64,000 bases of DNA, from contig JBFMHA010000012.1 of NCBI GenBank assembly GCA_040753075.1, forward strand, positions 9,223-73,222, in the 5' to 3' direction. The notes under the pieces are model-generated. The model saw only the letters and a program-made list of their open reading frames with translations. It had not been told where the DNA came from and searched no databases. The translations under genes and the position numbers were made by a program. Below are positions 17,718 through 25,673 of the stretch, piece by piece. Each line of letters begins with the position of its first letter. The stretch's first letter is position 1. The DNA comes from UBA6814 sp040753075. GTDB taxonomy: Bacteria > Desulfobacterota > Desulfovibrionia > Desulfovibrionales > Desulfovibrionaceae.

Positions 17718-18970
17718 GGTTGCTCCTTTCCTTGCCCCGGAGGCGCGGCGCCGGGCCGGGCGGCCAGGCCGCGCAATATCGCCAGTTCCTGCCCAACCCG
17801 TTCGCCCCAGGTGGGGATGAACCCCCGGGACGCCTCCCGGATGCGTTCGCGCATGCGCTGCCGCCGGCCGGGGTCGCGGTGCAGGACGAGCAACTCGCGG
17901 GCCAGGGCCGCGATGTCGTCGGCGTGAGGGATGCGGGCCACCGCGTCCTCGGGCACCAGCGCGTCGGTGGCGAGATCCACGCCGGTGTCCGGCCGGGAGC
18001 GGGGGAACACCATGCACGCCCCGGCCCGCATGGCCTCCAGGTTGGCGTTGGACAGGTTGCCCAGGCGGTTCAGAGACACATACACGTCCGCCCGCCGATG
18101 CACCCAGGGAATCTGGACGTGGGGCAGGCGGTCGATGAAAGTCACCGCGCCGCCGGCCCCGCCCTCCCCGACCAGGCGGCGCATGTCCTGGCCCAGGGAC
18201 CCGGCGCCCACCACCAACGCGTGCAACCCCTCGGGCGCCTCGGACCAGGCGGCCAGGAAACCGCGCATGAACTCCATGGCCCCCTTGTCGCGCTCCAGCT
18301 TGCCCACTGCGGCCACCACCGTGCGGTCCGCAGGCAGGGCGGCCAGGGCCGGGTCCATGGGCGGCAGATCCGCAGGCAGATCCACGCCGTTCACCAGGAG
18401 TTCCTTGCGCACCCCGGGATTGAAGGCCCGAACCAGCCACCCTTCGCCCCCGCTGCCGTCCTGGGTGCAGACCACGCAGGCGAAGGGCGAACGGTAGGCC
18501 CAGCGGGAAACCTTGTGGACCAGGCGCTTGCCCACCAGGGCCTCACGCTGGGCCGGGTAGACCCCCATGACCCGCAGCACCGTGGGGATGCGCGTGTAGC
18601 GCGCCACCAGGGCCGCGGCCAGGAAGTTGGCGCTGGTGAAGTAGGCCACGTCCGGCCGCTCACGCCGCGCCGCGGCGAACAAGGCCAGGCTCTGGGCCGC
18701 CTCGTTGCGATACTCCCCCATCCTGCCGGCTCCGCCCCGCCGGGCCAGAACTCGCAGGGGCGTGCGCAGCCCCTGTACGGGAATCTCGGCGTCCCCCCTG
18801 CCCCAAGGCATGTAAGATTCCTTGTGGGTCAGCACGAAGACCGGATCCTCGGCCGCATCCAGCGCCTCCATAAGCTTGTAGATGGTGGGCGCGCCAGTGG
18901 GCCGCCACCGCCGCTCGGCCAGGGAGGTTTCGAACCCGGAAAACAGGCGCAGTCCGCAGAAGACCTTCAC
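17714..18970 (-). CDS. GT4-like glycosyltransferase
   Basis: A 418-residue GT-B-type glycosyltransferase. The N-terminal half opens with MKVFCGLRLFSGFETSL. The C-terminal half has AAVGKLERDKGAMEFM (donor-domain start) and YVSLNRLGNLSNANLEAMRAGACMVFP in the place of the GT4 E-x7-E region. The first glutamate position is replaced here (NLSNANLEAM), so donor binding may differ. It starts with GTG inside the stop of the ceramidase-like gene (GTGA) and ends inside the wbpI start (ATGA), so it is coupled on both sides. It may transfer the ManNAc(3NAc)A-type sugar made by this operon. Confidence 0.82.
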   Translation of the reverse strand: MKVFCGLRLFSGFETSLAERRWRPTGAPTIYKLMEALDAAEDPVFVLTHKESYMPWGRGDAEIPVQGLRTPLRVLARRGGAGRMGEYRNEAAQSLALFAAARRERPDVAYFTSANFLAAALVARYTRIPTVLRVMGVYPAQREALVGKRLVHKVSRWAYRSPFACVVCTQDGSGGEGWLVRAFNPGVRKELLVNGVDLPADLPPMDPALAALPADRTVVAAVGKLERDKGAMEFMRGFLAAWSEAPEGLHALVVGAGSLGQDMRRLVGEGGAGGAVTFIDRLPHVQIPWVHRRADVYVSLNRLGNLSNANLEAMRAGACMVFPRSRPDTGVDLATDALVPEDAVARIPHADDIAALARELLVLHRDPGRRQRMRERIREASRGFIPTWGERVGQELAILRGLAARPGAAPPGQGKEQP

Positions 18971-20256
18971 GGCGCCCCCTCTCCGCGGCCGGAACATCCC
19001 GAGGCAAGCTCGACCAACCCGTTCCGGAAGGACGTCTCGGCTTCCGGCGCAAAGCGAGCCGGAAGCCCGAACAGGCCCAGGCTGCGGTCGGTTTCGTAGC
19101 CGCCCTGGGCCAGGGCTGCGACGTCGGGGAGGTAGCCCGCCATCCCCCCGGCGCACCCCACCGGCACCACCCAGCAGCTCGGCTCCAGCCGGCTGCGCAG
19201 CCACCGGGCATGGGAGGAGAATACCTCGGCCCCGGCGGCCAACAGGCACAGCCCGGGCCCCAGGCGCAGGCCCTGGACCGCGACCTCGGCCGCGGACCCG
19301 TCCTCCAGGGGCAGCGCCAGATCCGCAGTCCTGCCCGCGGAGTCCGGGCGGACGCCCCGCTCCTCGGTCCAGGACTCCACGTCGTCGGCCAGGCCCCGGG
19401 CGAACGCCTCCACCACCTCGGGCGGGTTGCCGCGACGGAAGAGCAGCGGGTCGAAAAGGCGGCGGTAGAGCCAGACCAGGGGGCCATCCTCGGCCAGGGA
19501 GGGCCTGCGCACCAGGGCCGGCCGCAGATCCCCGGAAAAGCCCTGGAGAAAGACGGTCACCAGCCCGGAGCCGCGCCGGCGGGCCAGTTCGCGGGCCAGG
19601 GCCCCGGGATAGTCTGCGGACACGGCCCGGCCATCGCCCACGGTGGGATGGCAGGGGATGTTGAGCAGCACCCCGAGGGGGCTGCCGTCGTCCTCGGCAG
19701 TGACCCAGACCGCTGTACCCGTGGCGTCCAGGGGCGCGCTGAAGTCCGGACGGTTGGCCACGGTCCGGCGAAGGCGGCCCCGGCGCAGCGCCTCAAGGTC
19801 CAGAATGGCCCTGCGCCGCACCACCACGCCCCGGCAGGGCCCCCGCCGGGCCGTGAGACGGGCCGGCCGAGCCGCGGCCACAGCCTGGGCCAGGGCCTCT
19901 TCCGCCCAGTCCAGGAGCAGGCCGGCATACTCCCGATCCTCAGGATATCCATCCCCGGTGCCGGGACGAACCTGGGGCGCGGCATGGGTATGGGTTGCGG
20001 CCAGCAGGAAATTTTCCGGCTTGATCCCGAAACGCTCCGCAGCCCTCCGGCGCAGTTCCTGGGTCATCTCCGAAGTGACCCAGAGCGCGTCCAAACTGAC
20101 CACCCCGGCCCGGCTCCCGGCCTCCAGATAGGCAGCGCAGGCGTGCAGGTGATCGCCCACCCGGTTGCCCTCCGGGCCGGGCGGCGGAGCGCCGAAAAGC
20201 CTCGTCCCAGAACCGGGGGAGATGCGCACCCGAGAGAATCCGGCCAGCATGGCCAT
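18967..20256 (-). CDS. Neutral/alkaline ceramidase-like (N-terminal domain) hydrolase
   Basis: A 429-residue protein resembling the N-terminal catalytic domain of neutral ceramidases. Matching elements are AGFSRVRISPGSGTRLFG near the start, LLAATHTHAAPQ (metal-ligand histidines), NIPCHPTVGDGRAVSADYPG (second His segment plus the domain's conserved D-Y-P) and FLQGFSGDLRP (the family has an N-G-x-x-G-D-x-x-P-type segment here). There is no signal peptide, so unlike secreted ceramidases it should act in the cytoplasm. The substrate may be an N-acyl amide made or used by the neighbouring ACP and KASIII enzyme. The start could be Met at 20256 or 20250; GGGGAG precedes the first. It lies 16 bases after the ACP gene. 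Confidence 0.75.
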   Translation of the reverse strand: MAMLAGFSRVRISPGSGTRLFGAPPPGPEGNRVGDHLHACAAYLEAGSRAGVVSLDALWVTSEMTQELRRRAAERFGIKPENFLLAATHTHAAPQVRPGTGDGYPEDREYAGLLLDWAEEALAQAVAAARPARLTARRGPCRGVVVRRRAILDLEALRRGRLRRTVANRPDFSAPLDATGTAVWVTAEDDGSPLGVLLNIPCHPTVGDGRAVSADYPGALARELARRRGSGLVTVFLQGFSGDLRPALVRRPSLAEDGPLVWLYRRLFDPLLFRRGNPPEVVEAFARGLADDVESWTEERGVRPDSAGRTADLALPLEDGSAAEVAVQGLRLGPGLCLLAAGAEVFSSHARWLRSRLEPSCWVVPVGCAGGMAGYLPDVAALAQGGYETDRSLGLFGLPARFAPEAETSFRNGLVELASGCSGRGEGAP

Positions 20257-20272
20257 GCTCCGCTCCCCAGCC

Positions 20273-20506
20273 CTAGCCCTTCTTGGACGCCAGGTACGAC
20301 GCCAACTGGCCAAGGGTTTCGATAGGCTCCTCCACGAAGGCCTCGTCCGGAATCTGGACCCCGGTGCTCTCCTCCAGAGAGAACAGGAAGTTCATGGTGT
20401 CCAGGGAATCCAGACCCACGTCCTTGAGACGGGTTTCCGGGGTGAATTCACCCTTGCGCTCGAACTTGGAGTGCAGGACGCCGATGATGGTGGCGAACAT
20501 GTCCAT
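20273..20506 (-). CDS. Acyl carrier protein
   Basis: A 77-residue dedicated ACP. The 4'-phosphopantetheine attachment serine is Ser34 in VGLDSLDTMNFLFSLEE. It would carry an acyl chain as a thioester between the adjacent KASIII enzyme and a downstream acyl-using enzyme. It is distinct from a housekeeping ACP, which would sit with fab genes. AAGGAG lies just upstream, overlapping the KASIII stop codon region; the genes are 5 bases apart. Confidence 0.9.
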   Translation of the reverse strand: MDMFATIIGVLHSKFERKGEFTPETRLKDVGLDSLDTMNFLFSLEESTGVQIPDEAFVEEPIETLGQLASYLASKKG

Positions 20507-20511
20507 GTCGT

Positions 20512-21492
20512 CTACTCCTTGGGGAAGGTGATGGTGGTGGCGGCCCAGGAGAGGCCCACGCCGAAGCCAGCCGCGAGCACGGTGCGGCCGGCCAGCCGGC
20601 CCTCGGCCGCCAGGCGCTCCAGGGTCGCGGGAATGGTGGAGGACACGGTGTTGCCGGTATCCTCCAGAACCACCGGCACTTTGTTCTCGGGCAGGCCCAT
20701 GTGCTTGGCCAGGTTGGCGAGCATGAAGCGGCTGGCCTGGTGGAACACGAAAAGGTCCACGTCCTCCTGGGCCAGGCCGTTGGCCGCCAGGCAGCGCCGC
20801 ACGCAATCCGGAACCCGGCGCATCATGAAATTGAAGATGGCCTTGCCGTCCATGCGCAGGCCGTTTTCGCCCACCGGTGGGTCCAGGGGCCGCCGCCCCC
20901 CGCCGCCGCGGATGATGAGGCTCGCCGCCCCCGAGCCATCGCTGCCGAAGACGAAGCGGCCTATGCGTCCCCCGGCCCCGGAGCGCAGCAGGGTGGCGGC
21001 CGCGGCGTCGCCGAACAGGGGCGAGGTGGCCCGGTCCGCAGGGTCGATGAACTTGGAGTAGGTCTCGGCGGTAATGAGCAGGGCGCAGTCCAGCCCTTCG
21101 GCGGCCATCATGGAGCGCACCGCGGACAGCCCCACCACCCAGCCCGAGCAGCCCTGGCCGATGTCGAAGGCGGCCGTGGTCTGGGGCAGGCCCAGGGCGT
21201 GCTGCACGATGTTGGCCGTGGCCGGCAGGCGGTAGTCCGGGGTCTGAGTGCATACCACCAGGAGCTGCACCTCCCCGGGATCCGCCACGCCTTTCTCGAA
21301 GAGCTTGCGCGCCGCCGCCGCGGCAAGGTCCGACACCGTCTCCTCCGGTGCGGCCACGGCGCGGGTGCGCACCCCCACCTTGTCGCGCAGGAACTCAAGT
21401 TCAAATCCGAAGCGCTCGGCCAGTTCGGCGTTGTCCTGCCGTCCGGCGGGAAAATGGCAGGCGATGTGGGCTATGCCCGGCGTGCTGTTCAT
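20512..21492 (-). CDS. 3-oxoacyl-ACP synthase III-type enzyme
   Basis: A 326-residue KASIII (FabH-like) thiolase-fold enzyme with the full Cys-His-Asn triad: Cys115 in IGQGCSGWVVGL, His251 in FVFHQASRFM and Asn281 in EDTGNTVSSTIP. Such enzymes start or extend acyl chains on ACP, or act as acyltransferases (CerJ type) that make esters or amides. Its place beside a dedicated ACP within a glycan operon suggests a specialised acyl group rather than general fatty-acid synthesis. The ATG overlaps the stop of the upstream gene (ATGA). Confidence 0.9.
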   Translation of the reverse strand: MNSTPGIAHIACHFPAGRQDNAELAERFGFELEFLRDKVGVRTRAVAAPEETVSDLAAAAARKLFEKGVADPGEVQLLVVCTQTPDYRLPATANIVQHALGLPQTTAAFDIGQGCSGWVVGLSAVRSMMAAEGLDCALLITAETYSKFIDPADRATSPLFGDAAAATLLRSGAGGRIGRFVFGSDGSGAASLIIRGGGGRRPLDPPVGENGLRMDGKAIFNFMMRRVPDCVRRCLAANGLAQEDVDLFVFHQASRFMLANLAKHMGLPENKVPVVLEDTGNTVSSTIPATLERLAAEGRLAGRTVLAAGFGVGLSWAATTITFPKE

Positions 21493-22169
21493 GGGTTCGG
21501 CTCCGGTTGGAATGCGTAACAGATGAGGCAGCGGGCCTCGCCGCCCGGCCAGGAGATGCAGGCCAGGTTCAGGGTGTAGGCGAGCCCCCCCCCGGAGCGC
21601 CGCCCCCGCAAAGACAGGGAGATGCCGACTTGGCCCGGAAGGAGGCCTCCGCGGCCCGGAGTGGGCAGGCCTTCCAGATAGGTGAAGCGGATGGAGGCGG
21701 GATTCCCCCCGCGCTCTTGGAGAAACCTGGCGTGTATGGCCTTGTTGGCCTCCACCAGGCCGTCCAGCAGGCCCCGGGCGTCGAGTCCCGGGCGCAGCAC
21801 CGCCTCCCCCGCGAAATCTCCGGTCGGGACGAGGCGCTCCACCACCGAGGCCGGGGCCGGAGCTCGGCGCAGGATGCGCCCTCCCTGCTCCAGAAAGGCC
21901 CAGCCCGAAACCTGGCCGGCGGCATCGCGCACGGCCAGGGAGGCCGATGCCTCTGGACCCCCTGCCCCGGCTGGGCTATCCTCGATCCGGACCCACCGGC
22001 CGTTGCGCTCCACCTCCCGCAAGAGCTTCAAGGAGTCCACCCGCTCCGGGGCCGGGTACTCCGCGGGACGGGATCCCGCCAGGTCCAGGTAAAAGGAGAG
22101 CAGGTCCGCGCCCCGGATGTAGGGCCTGCCTCCCTTGTATGCCAGATCGGAGAATACTTTTCCCTGCAT
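21489..22169 (-). CDS. Unrecognised protein, first gene of the KASIII-ACP-wbp operon
   Basis: A 226-residue soluble protein I do not recognise. The start has KGGRPYIRGADLLSFYLDLAG, the middle is variable (Gly/Ala-rich, about 65-105), and the C-terminal third has strands such as ISLSLRGRR and YTLNLACISW ending in Cys-containing hydrophobic sequence. Alternating strands and coupling to a KASIII enzyme make an acyl-binding (for example hot-dog-like) fold a possibility, but that is a guess. It overlaps the KASIII start by 4 bases. Its start codon is only 14 bases from the start of the divergent GNAT gene, so their control signals must overlap coding sequence. Confidence 0.65.
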   Translation of the reverse strand: MQGKVFSDLAYKGGRPYIRGADLLSFYLDLAGSRPAEYPAPERVDSLKLLREVERNGRWVRIEDSPAGAGGPEASASLAVRDAAGQVSGWAFLEQGGRILRRAPAPASVVERLVPTGDFAGEAVLRPGLDARGLLDGLVEANKAIHARFLQERGGNPASIRFTYLEGLPTPGRGGLLPGQVGISLSLRGRRSGGGLAYTLNLACISWPGGEARCLICYAFQPEPNP

Positions 22170-22183
22170 GAGGGTTACCGTCC

Positions 22184-23215
22184 ATGCCCGAATTTATCCT
22201 GCGCCGCACCGAGCCGACCGACGCGGCGGCGCTGAACGCCCTCTACCGCCACCACACAGGCATCGCGCGAACCGCGGAGCAATTCGCCTGGGAGTGGCTC
22301 GCCGGCCCCTTCGGCCCGGCCCCCTCCTGGGTTCTCGTGCACCGTGAAAGCGGCAGCCTGGCCGCCCACCACGGCGTCGTCCCCACCCCGCTCTGGGCCG
22401 GCGGCCGGGTGTTGCGCGCCGCGCGCACCGAAAACAGCATGGTCGCCCCCGAGTTCGCCAGGCAGGTCAACTATCTGGCCCACGAGGCCTCCCTGCTCAA
22501 GAAGCTCCTGGCCGAATACGACCTGGTGTTCACCACCACAGGCAAGGGCGCGCCCGGGGCCATCCGCAAACGCCTGGGGTACGCGCCCGTCGGGCGCTGG
22601 CGCAGCTTCGTGCTGCACGAGCCGCTGTCCTACCTGGTCCTGCGCGGCCTGGGCCGGCTGGCCCGGCCTGCGGCGGCCCTGCTCCCGGCCCGCGCTCCCG
22701 AGCCGGGACCGGGCTGGGACCTGGAGATGGACGCCTCCCCTGCGGCCATCTCCGCCCTGTGGGAACAGGCCGCGCCCGGGCACGGGCTGTGCGCCCACCG
22801 CTCGGAGGCGCACCTCTCCTGGCGCCTCAACGCCAATCCCTATCACCGCTACACCCTGGCCCTGGCCCGCAAGGACGACCGCGCCGCGGGCTTCGCCGCC
22901 TGGCGCAGCGCCCCGACCGCGCACGGGGCCGAGGAGGTGATGGTGGAGGACCTCTTCACCCTGGACAACACTCCGGAATCCTGCCGGGCGGTGCTGGCCC
23001 TGGTGATCCGCAGCCTGGACCGCCGCCCGGCGCGGGTGGCGCTGCGCGCCGTAGAGGCCGACTCCGCCCTGTGCGCCGCGGCCAACAGCCTGCTGCCGGC
23101 CCGCCACCGCCGTAGCGAACGCGGCCTCGGCGCGGAATTCCTGGTGCGCAGCGCCCAGACCCTGCCCCAGGATCGACCGGAGCTCACCATGCTCTGCGCC
23201 GAGGGCATAGAATAG
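22184..23215 (+). CDS. GNAT-superfamily N-acyltransferase
   Basis: A 343-residue protein with a GNAT-like N-terminal domain (about 5-145: ILRRTEPTDAAALNALYRHH, then VLVHRESGSLAAHHGVVPTPLWAGG, VAPEFARQVNYLAHEA and TGKGAPGAIRKRLGYAPVGR). A second, weaker GNAT-like half follows (about 185-335). Large two-domain proteins of this kind occur in surface-glycan loci; the substrate is unknown. It is the only plus-strand gene in the island, divergent by 14 bases from the operon to its left and convergent by 5 bases with the asparagine-synthetase-like gene. AGGG about 10 bases upstream serves as ribosome binding site. Confidence 0.75.
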   Translation: MPEFILRRTEPTDAAALNALYRHHTGIARTAEQFAWEWLAGPFGPAPSWVLVHRESGSLAAHHGVVPTPLWAGGRVLRAARTENSMVAPEFARQVNYLAHEASLLKKLLAEYDLVFTTTGKGAPGAIRKRLGYAPVGRWRSFVLHEPLSYLVLRGLGRLARPAAALLPARAPEPGPGWDLEMDASPAAISALWEQAAPGHGLCAHRSEAHLSWRLNANPYHRYTLALARKDDRAAGFAAWRSAPTAHGAEEVMVEDLFTLDNTPESCRAVLALVIRSLDRRPARVALRAVEADSALCAAANSLLPARHRRSERGLGAEFLVRSAQTLPQDRPELTMLCAEGIE

Positions 23216-23220
23216 GCGCA

Positions 23221-24948
23221 TCACGGCTTCCCCCCGACCGGAGCCCCGTCCGGCCCCAGACCCCTGTCGCGGAGATAGGCCGCGCATCGCCAGGCCATGC
23301 TGTGCCTGAATCCCCGCCGGTCCAGGGCCAATTCGGCCCAGGACACGGGCACCATGGCGTGGGTGCATAGGATGTCCGTGAAATAGGTGAAGAGCCGACG
23401 GTCCAAGGTCTTCCAGGCGGCCTCGCCCAGGGGCCGCAGAGCCAGGCGCAGCGCCCCGCGAGCCACCCTCGCCCAGGCGGGGGACGTGTAGCGCCGCACC
23501 GGAAAGTTCCGCCAGACCCCGCCCCAGTCCGCGGCCTGCAGAAAACGCCGGTACAAGCCCTGCCCCACTTTCTCGGCCAAGGGAACACGCGCCCAGAAGT
23601 CCAGGTAGTCGTTGTCCCACAGGGGCAGCCGCCAGGCGAAGCCCAGGTGCTCGTAGACCCGCTGCCCGCCCACCACGAACTTGCTCTGGCGCGACTCCCA
23701 CTCCAAGCACTCGTAGACCCCGTGCAGGCCCTCGGGCCGCAGGCCCTGGGGCGCCCGCGCCTCGAACATGGCCGCCAGGCGGGCGCCCACGCGCTCCCGG
23801 TTGGCCGGGATCCCCAGATCGCGCCAGATGTCGAAATGCTTGTCCAGGGCGGTCTCCACCACCAGATCGCGCTGGGCATCCCGGGCAAGCCCGGGCCGAG
23901 GCTCGTGCATCCGGGGTTGGATGTGTCCTCCGGAGATGAAGTCCCCGCTGTTGCCGTTGACGAAGACCGCGTCCGGCGGGGCCATGCGGCTGTCCCGAAG
24001 CTGACGCACCGCCAGGAAGTCCTGCACGAAGGGCAGATTGGAGAGGGTGTCCGCAAAATCGAGGTAGGCGCCGAACTCCCGGCTGAGGGCCAGGTCTCGC
24101 GCCGCATGCCGGGAATAGGGGATGAAGGTCCAGGAATAGCCGAGTCGCTCCGCCAGGTCCCGGCTGGCCGCGGCTTCGTAGTTGCCGGGGATGCCGTAGG
24201 CGTAGAGCTGGACATTGTCGTAACCGGCCTGCTTCAGGCCGCTGGCCACCAGGCGCGAATCCAAGCCCGCGGACAGGGGAACCATGGCCCGGCGGCCGTC
24301 CAGGGACCGAACCAGCTTGTCCGCCACGCCCCGGGTGACCGCCTCCAGCTCCTCGACCCAACGCTCCGGAGACAACGCATCCTCAGGGTCCCAGGCGCGA
24401 TAGAGATAGTAGCGCAGCGGCCGGGCCTGATCCCCGGCCAGGACCACGGCCTCCCCGGCCTGGAGTTGCCTGACCTGGGCGAGCAGGGTGTCCTGGCCCA
24501 GGGTGTAGCCGGACATGGCCAGCTCCAGGCCGGCCTGGGAATCCGGGTCGCAGGGCGCGATCGCCGCGGCCAGGGCGCGGGCGCGGGAGTCCAGGACCCA
24601 ACCCCGGGGCCCGCGGCCCCAGGCCAGGGGAATGGAGCGGGTGCGGTCGGCCACGGCCAGCACTTCGCCCCCGCGTTGCACCGCGAACCCGTACTGCCCG
24701 TCCACGTCCCGCAGGGCCTCGGCCAGAGCCGACGAGTCGTCTGGCCCGGGGAGCGACGCCGCCAGGGAGAGGGCCGCGACAGCCCCCTCGCGCAATTCAC
24801 CGTCCGCGAACACGTAGCCCTTGAACCAGGCCCGACCGCCGGGGACCTCGCAGGAAGCCCAGCCATCGGCCTCGCGCAGCATGACCACACCGGCCGGGGA
24901 GAACTGGCCTCCCCCTCCCTGGACCGTCATCCTGTCCTGGGCGTCCAT
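23221..24948 (-). CDS. Asparagine-synthetase-like protein lacking the glutaminase cysteine
   Basis: About 575 residues in two parts. The N-terminal half looks like a class II glutamine amidotransferase fold (DVDGQYGFAVQRGGEVLAVADRTRS) but has no N-terminal Met-Cys, so it should not hydrolyse glutamine. The C-terminal half is an AsnB-type ATP-pyrophosphatase with PP-loop VPLSAGLDSRLVASGL and the later YLDFWARVPLAEKVG region. The likely chemistry is adenylation of a carboxylate followed by attack of ammonia or an amine, as in AsnB relatives that make amides on surface sugars. The start is uncertain: ATG at 24948 or 24930, or GTG at 25035 just after cysC. Last gene of the leg operon. Confidence 0.78.
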   Translation of the reverse strand: MDAQDRMTVQGGGGQFSPAGVVMLREADGWASCEVPGGRAWFKGYVFADGELREGAVAALSLAASLPGPDDSSALAEALRDVDGQYGFAVQRGGEVLAVADRTRSIPLAWGRGPRGWVLDSRARALAAAIAPCDPDSQAGLELAMSGYTLGQDTLLAQVRQLQAGEAVVLAGDQARPLRYYLYRAWDPEDALSPERWVEELEAVTRGVADKLVRSLDGRRAMVPLSAGLDSRLVASGLKQAGYDNVQLYAYGIPGNYEAAASRDLAERLGYSWTFIPYSRHAARDLALSREFGAYLDFADTLSNLPFVQDFLAVRQLRDSRMAPPDAVFVNGNSGDFISGGHIQPRMHEPRPGLARDAQRDLVVETALDKHFDIWRDLGIPANRERVGARLAAMFEARAPQGLRPEGLHGVYECLEWESRQSKFVVGGQRVYEHLGFAWRLPLWDNDYLDFWARVPLAEKVGQGLYRRFLQAADWGGVWRNFPVRRYTSPAWARVARGALRLALRPLGEAAWKTLDRRLFTYFTDILCTHAMVPVSWAELALDRRGFRHSMAWRCAAYLRDRGLGPDGAPVGGKP

Positions 24949-25037
24949 ACCGTCCCCGTCCGGCCCCCCCGGCAGTGGCCGAGGCCCGCGGCCAAGGCGC
25001 GCCAGGCCAACTCGTCCTCTTCGTTGTACGCGCACAC

Positions 25038-25571
25038 CTAGCGCTGCTCCTCGGGCAGCAGCCCTCGGCGGCGCAGGGCTTCTAGAATCTGGGCGCAGCT
25101 CTGCTCCACGGTCTCCTGCCCGGTCAGCACGCGGATGTCGGGCTGCTCCGGGACCTCGTAGGGATCGGAGATGCCGGTGAAGTTGCTGATCTCACCCTTC
25201 AGGGCATTCTCGTACAGGCCCTTGGGATCGCGGGCAATGAGCACGTCCAGGGGGCAGTCGCAGAAGACTTCCAGGTAGCAGGACAGAAGCCGGCGGTTGG
25301 CCAAGCGGGCCTCGGCGTAGGGGGCGATGGCCCCCACCACGCTGATGACCCCGTTGCGGTTGAGCAGGTGGGAGATGAAGCCCAGGCGGCGCACGTTGAT
25401 GTCCCGGTCACGCCTGGAGAATCCTAGCTCCTGGCCGATATTGGCCCGGATGATGTCGCCGTCCAGCCACTCGGCCTTGAGCCCCTGGCGCCTGAACTCC
25501 AGAAAGACGAGCTTAGACAGGGTGCTCTTGCCCGCGCCGGACATGCCGGTGAACCAGAGGGTGAAGCTCAT
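25038..25571 (-). CDS. cysC: Adenylylsulfate kinase (APS kinase)
   Basis: A 177-residue P-loop kinase that phosphorylates adenylyl sulfate to PAPS. Walker A is GMSGAGKST at residues 9-17. DGDIIR, GFSRRDRDINVRRLGFISHLL and the DPKGLYENALKGEISNFTGISDPYE segment are diagnostic of CysC. In a glycan island it would supply PAPS for sulfation, but I find no sulfotransferase here. Dissimilatory sulfate reducers do not need PAPS for respiration, so a dedicated glycan role is reasonable. CAAGGAGGAACG precedes the ATG. A 102-base gap separates it from the upstream gene. Confidence 0.93.
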   Translation of the reverse strand: MSFTLWFTGMSGAGKSTLSKLVFLEFRRQGLKAEWLDGDIIRANIGQELGFSRRDRDINVRRLGFISHLLNRNGVISVVGAIAPYAEARLANRRLLSCYLEVFCDCPLDVLIARDPKGLYENALKGEISNFTGISDPYEVPEQPDIRVLTGQETVEQSCAQILEALRRRGLLPEEQR

Positions 25572-25673
25572 CGTTCCTCCTTGTCGCGAAGCCCGCCCGC
25601 CTCCCCGCGCGCCGCCGCTGCGGGAAAGGCTTCCTCGTTCCGCGCCGTTCTGCAGCATCCCACCGACATGGCC

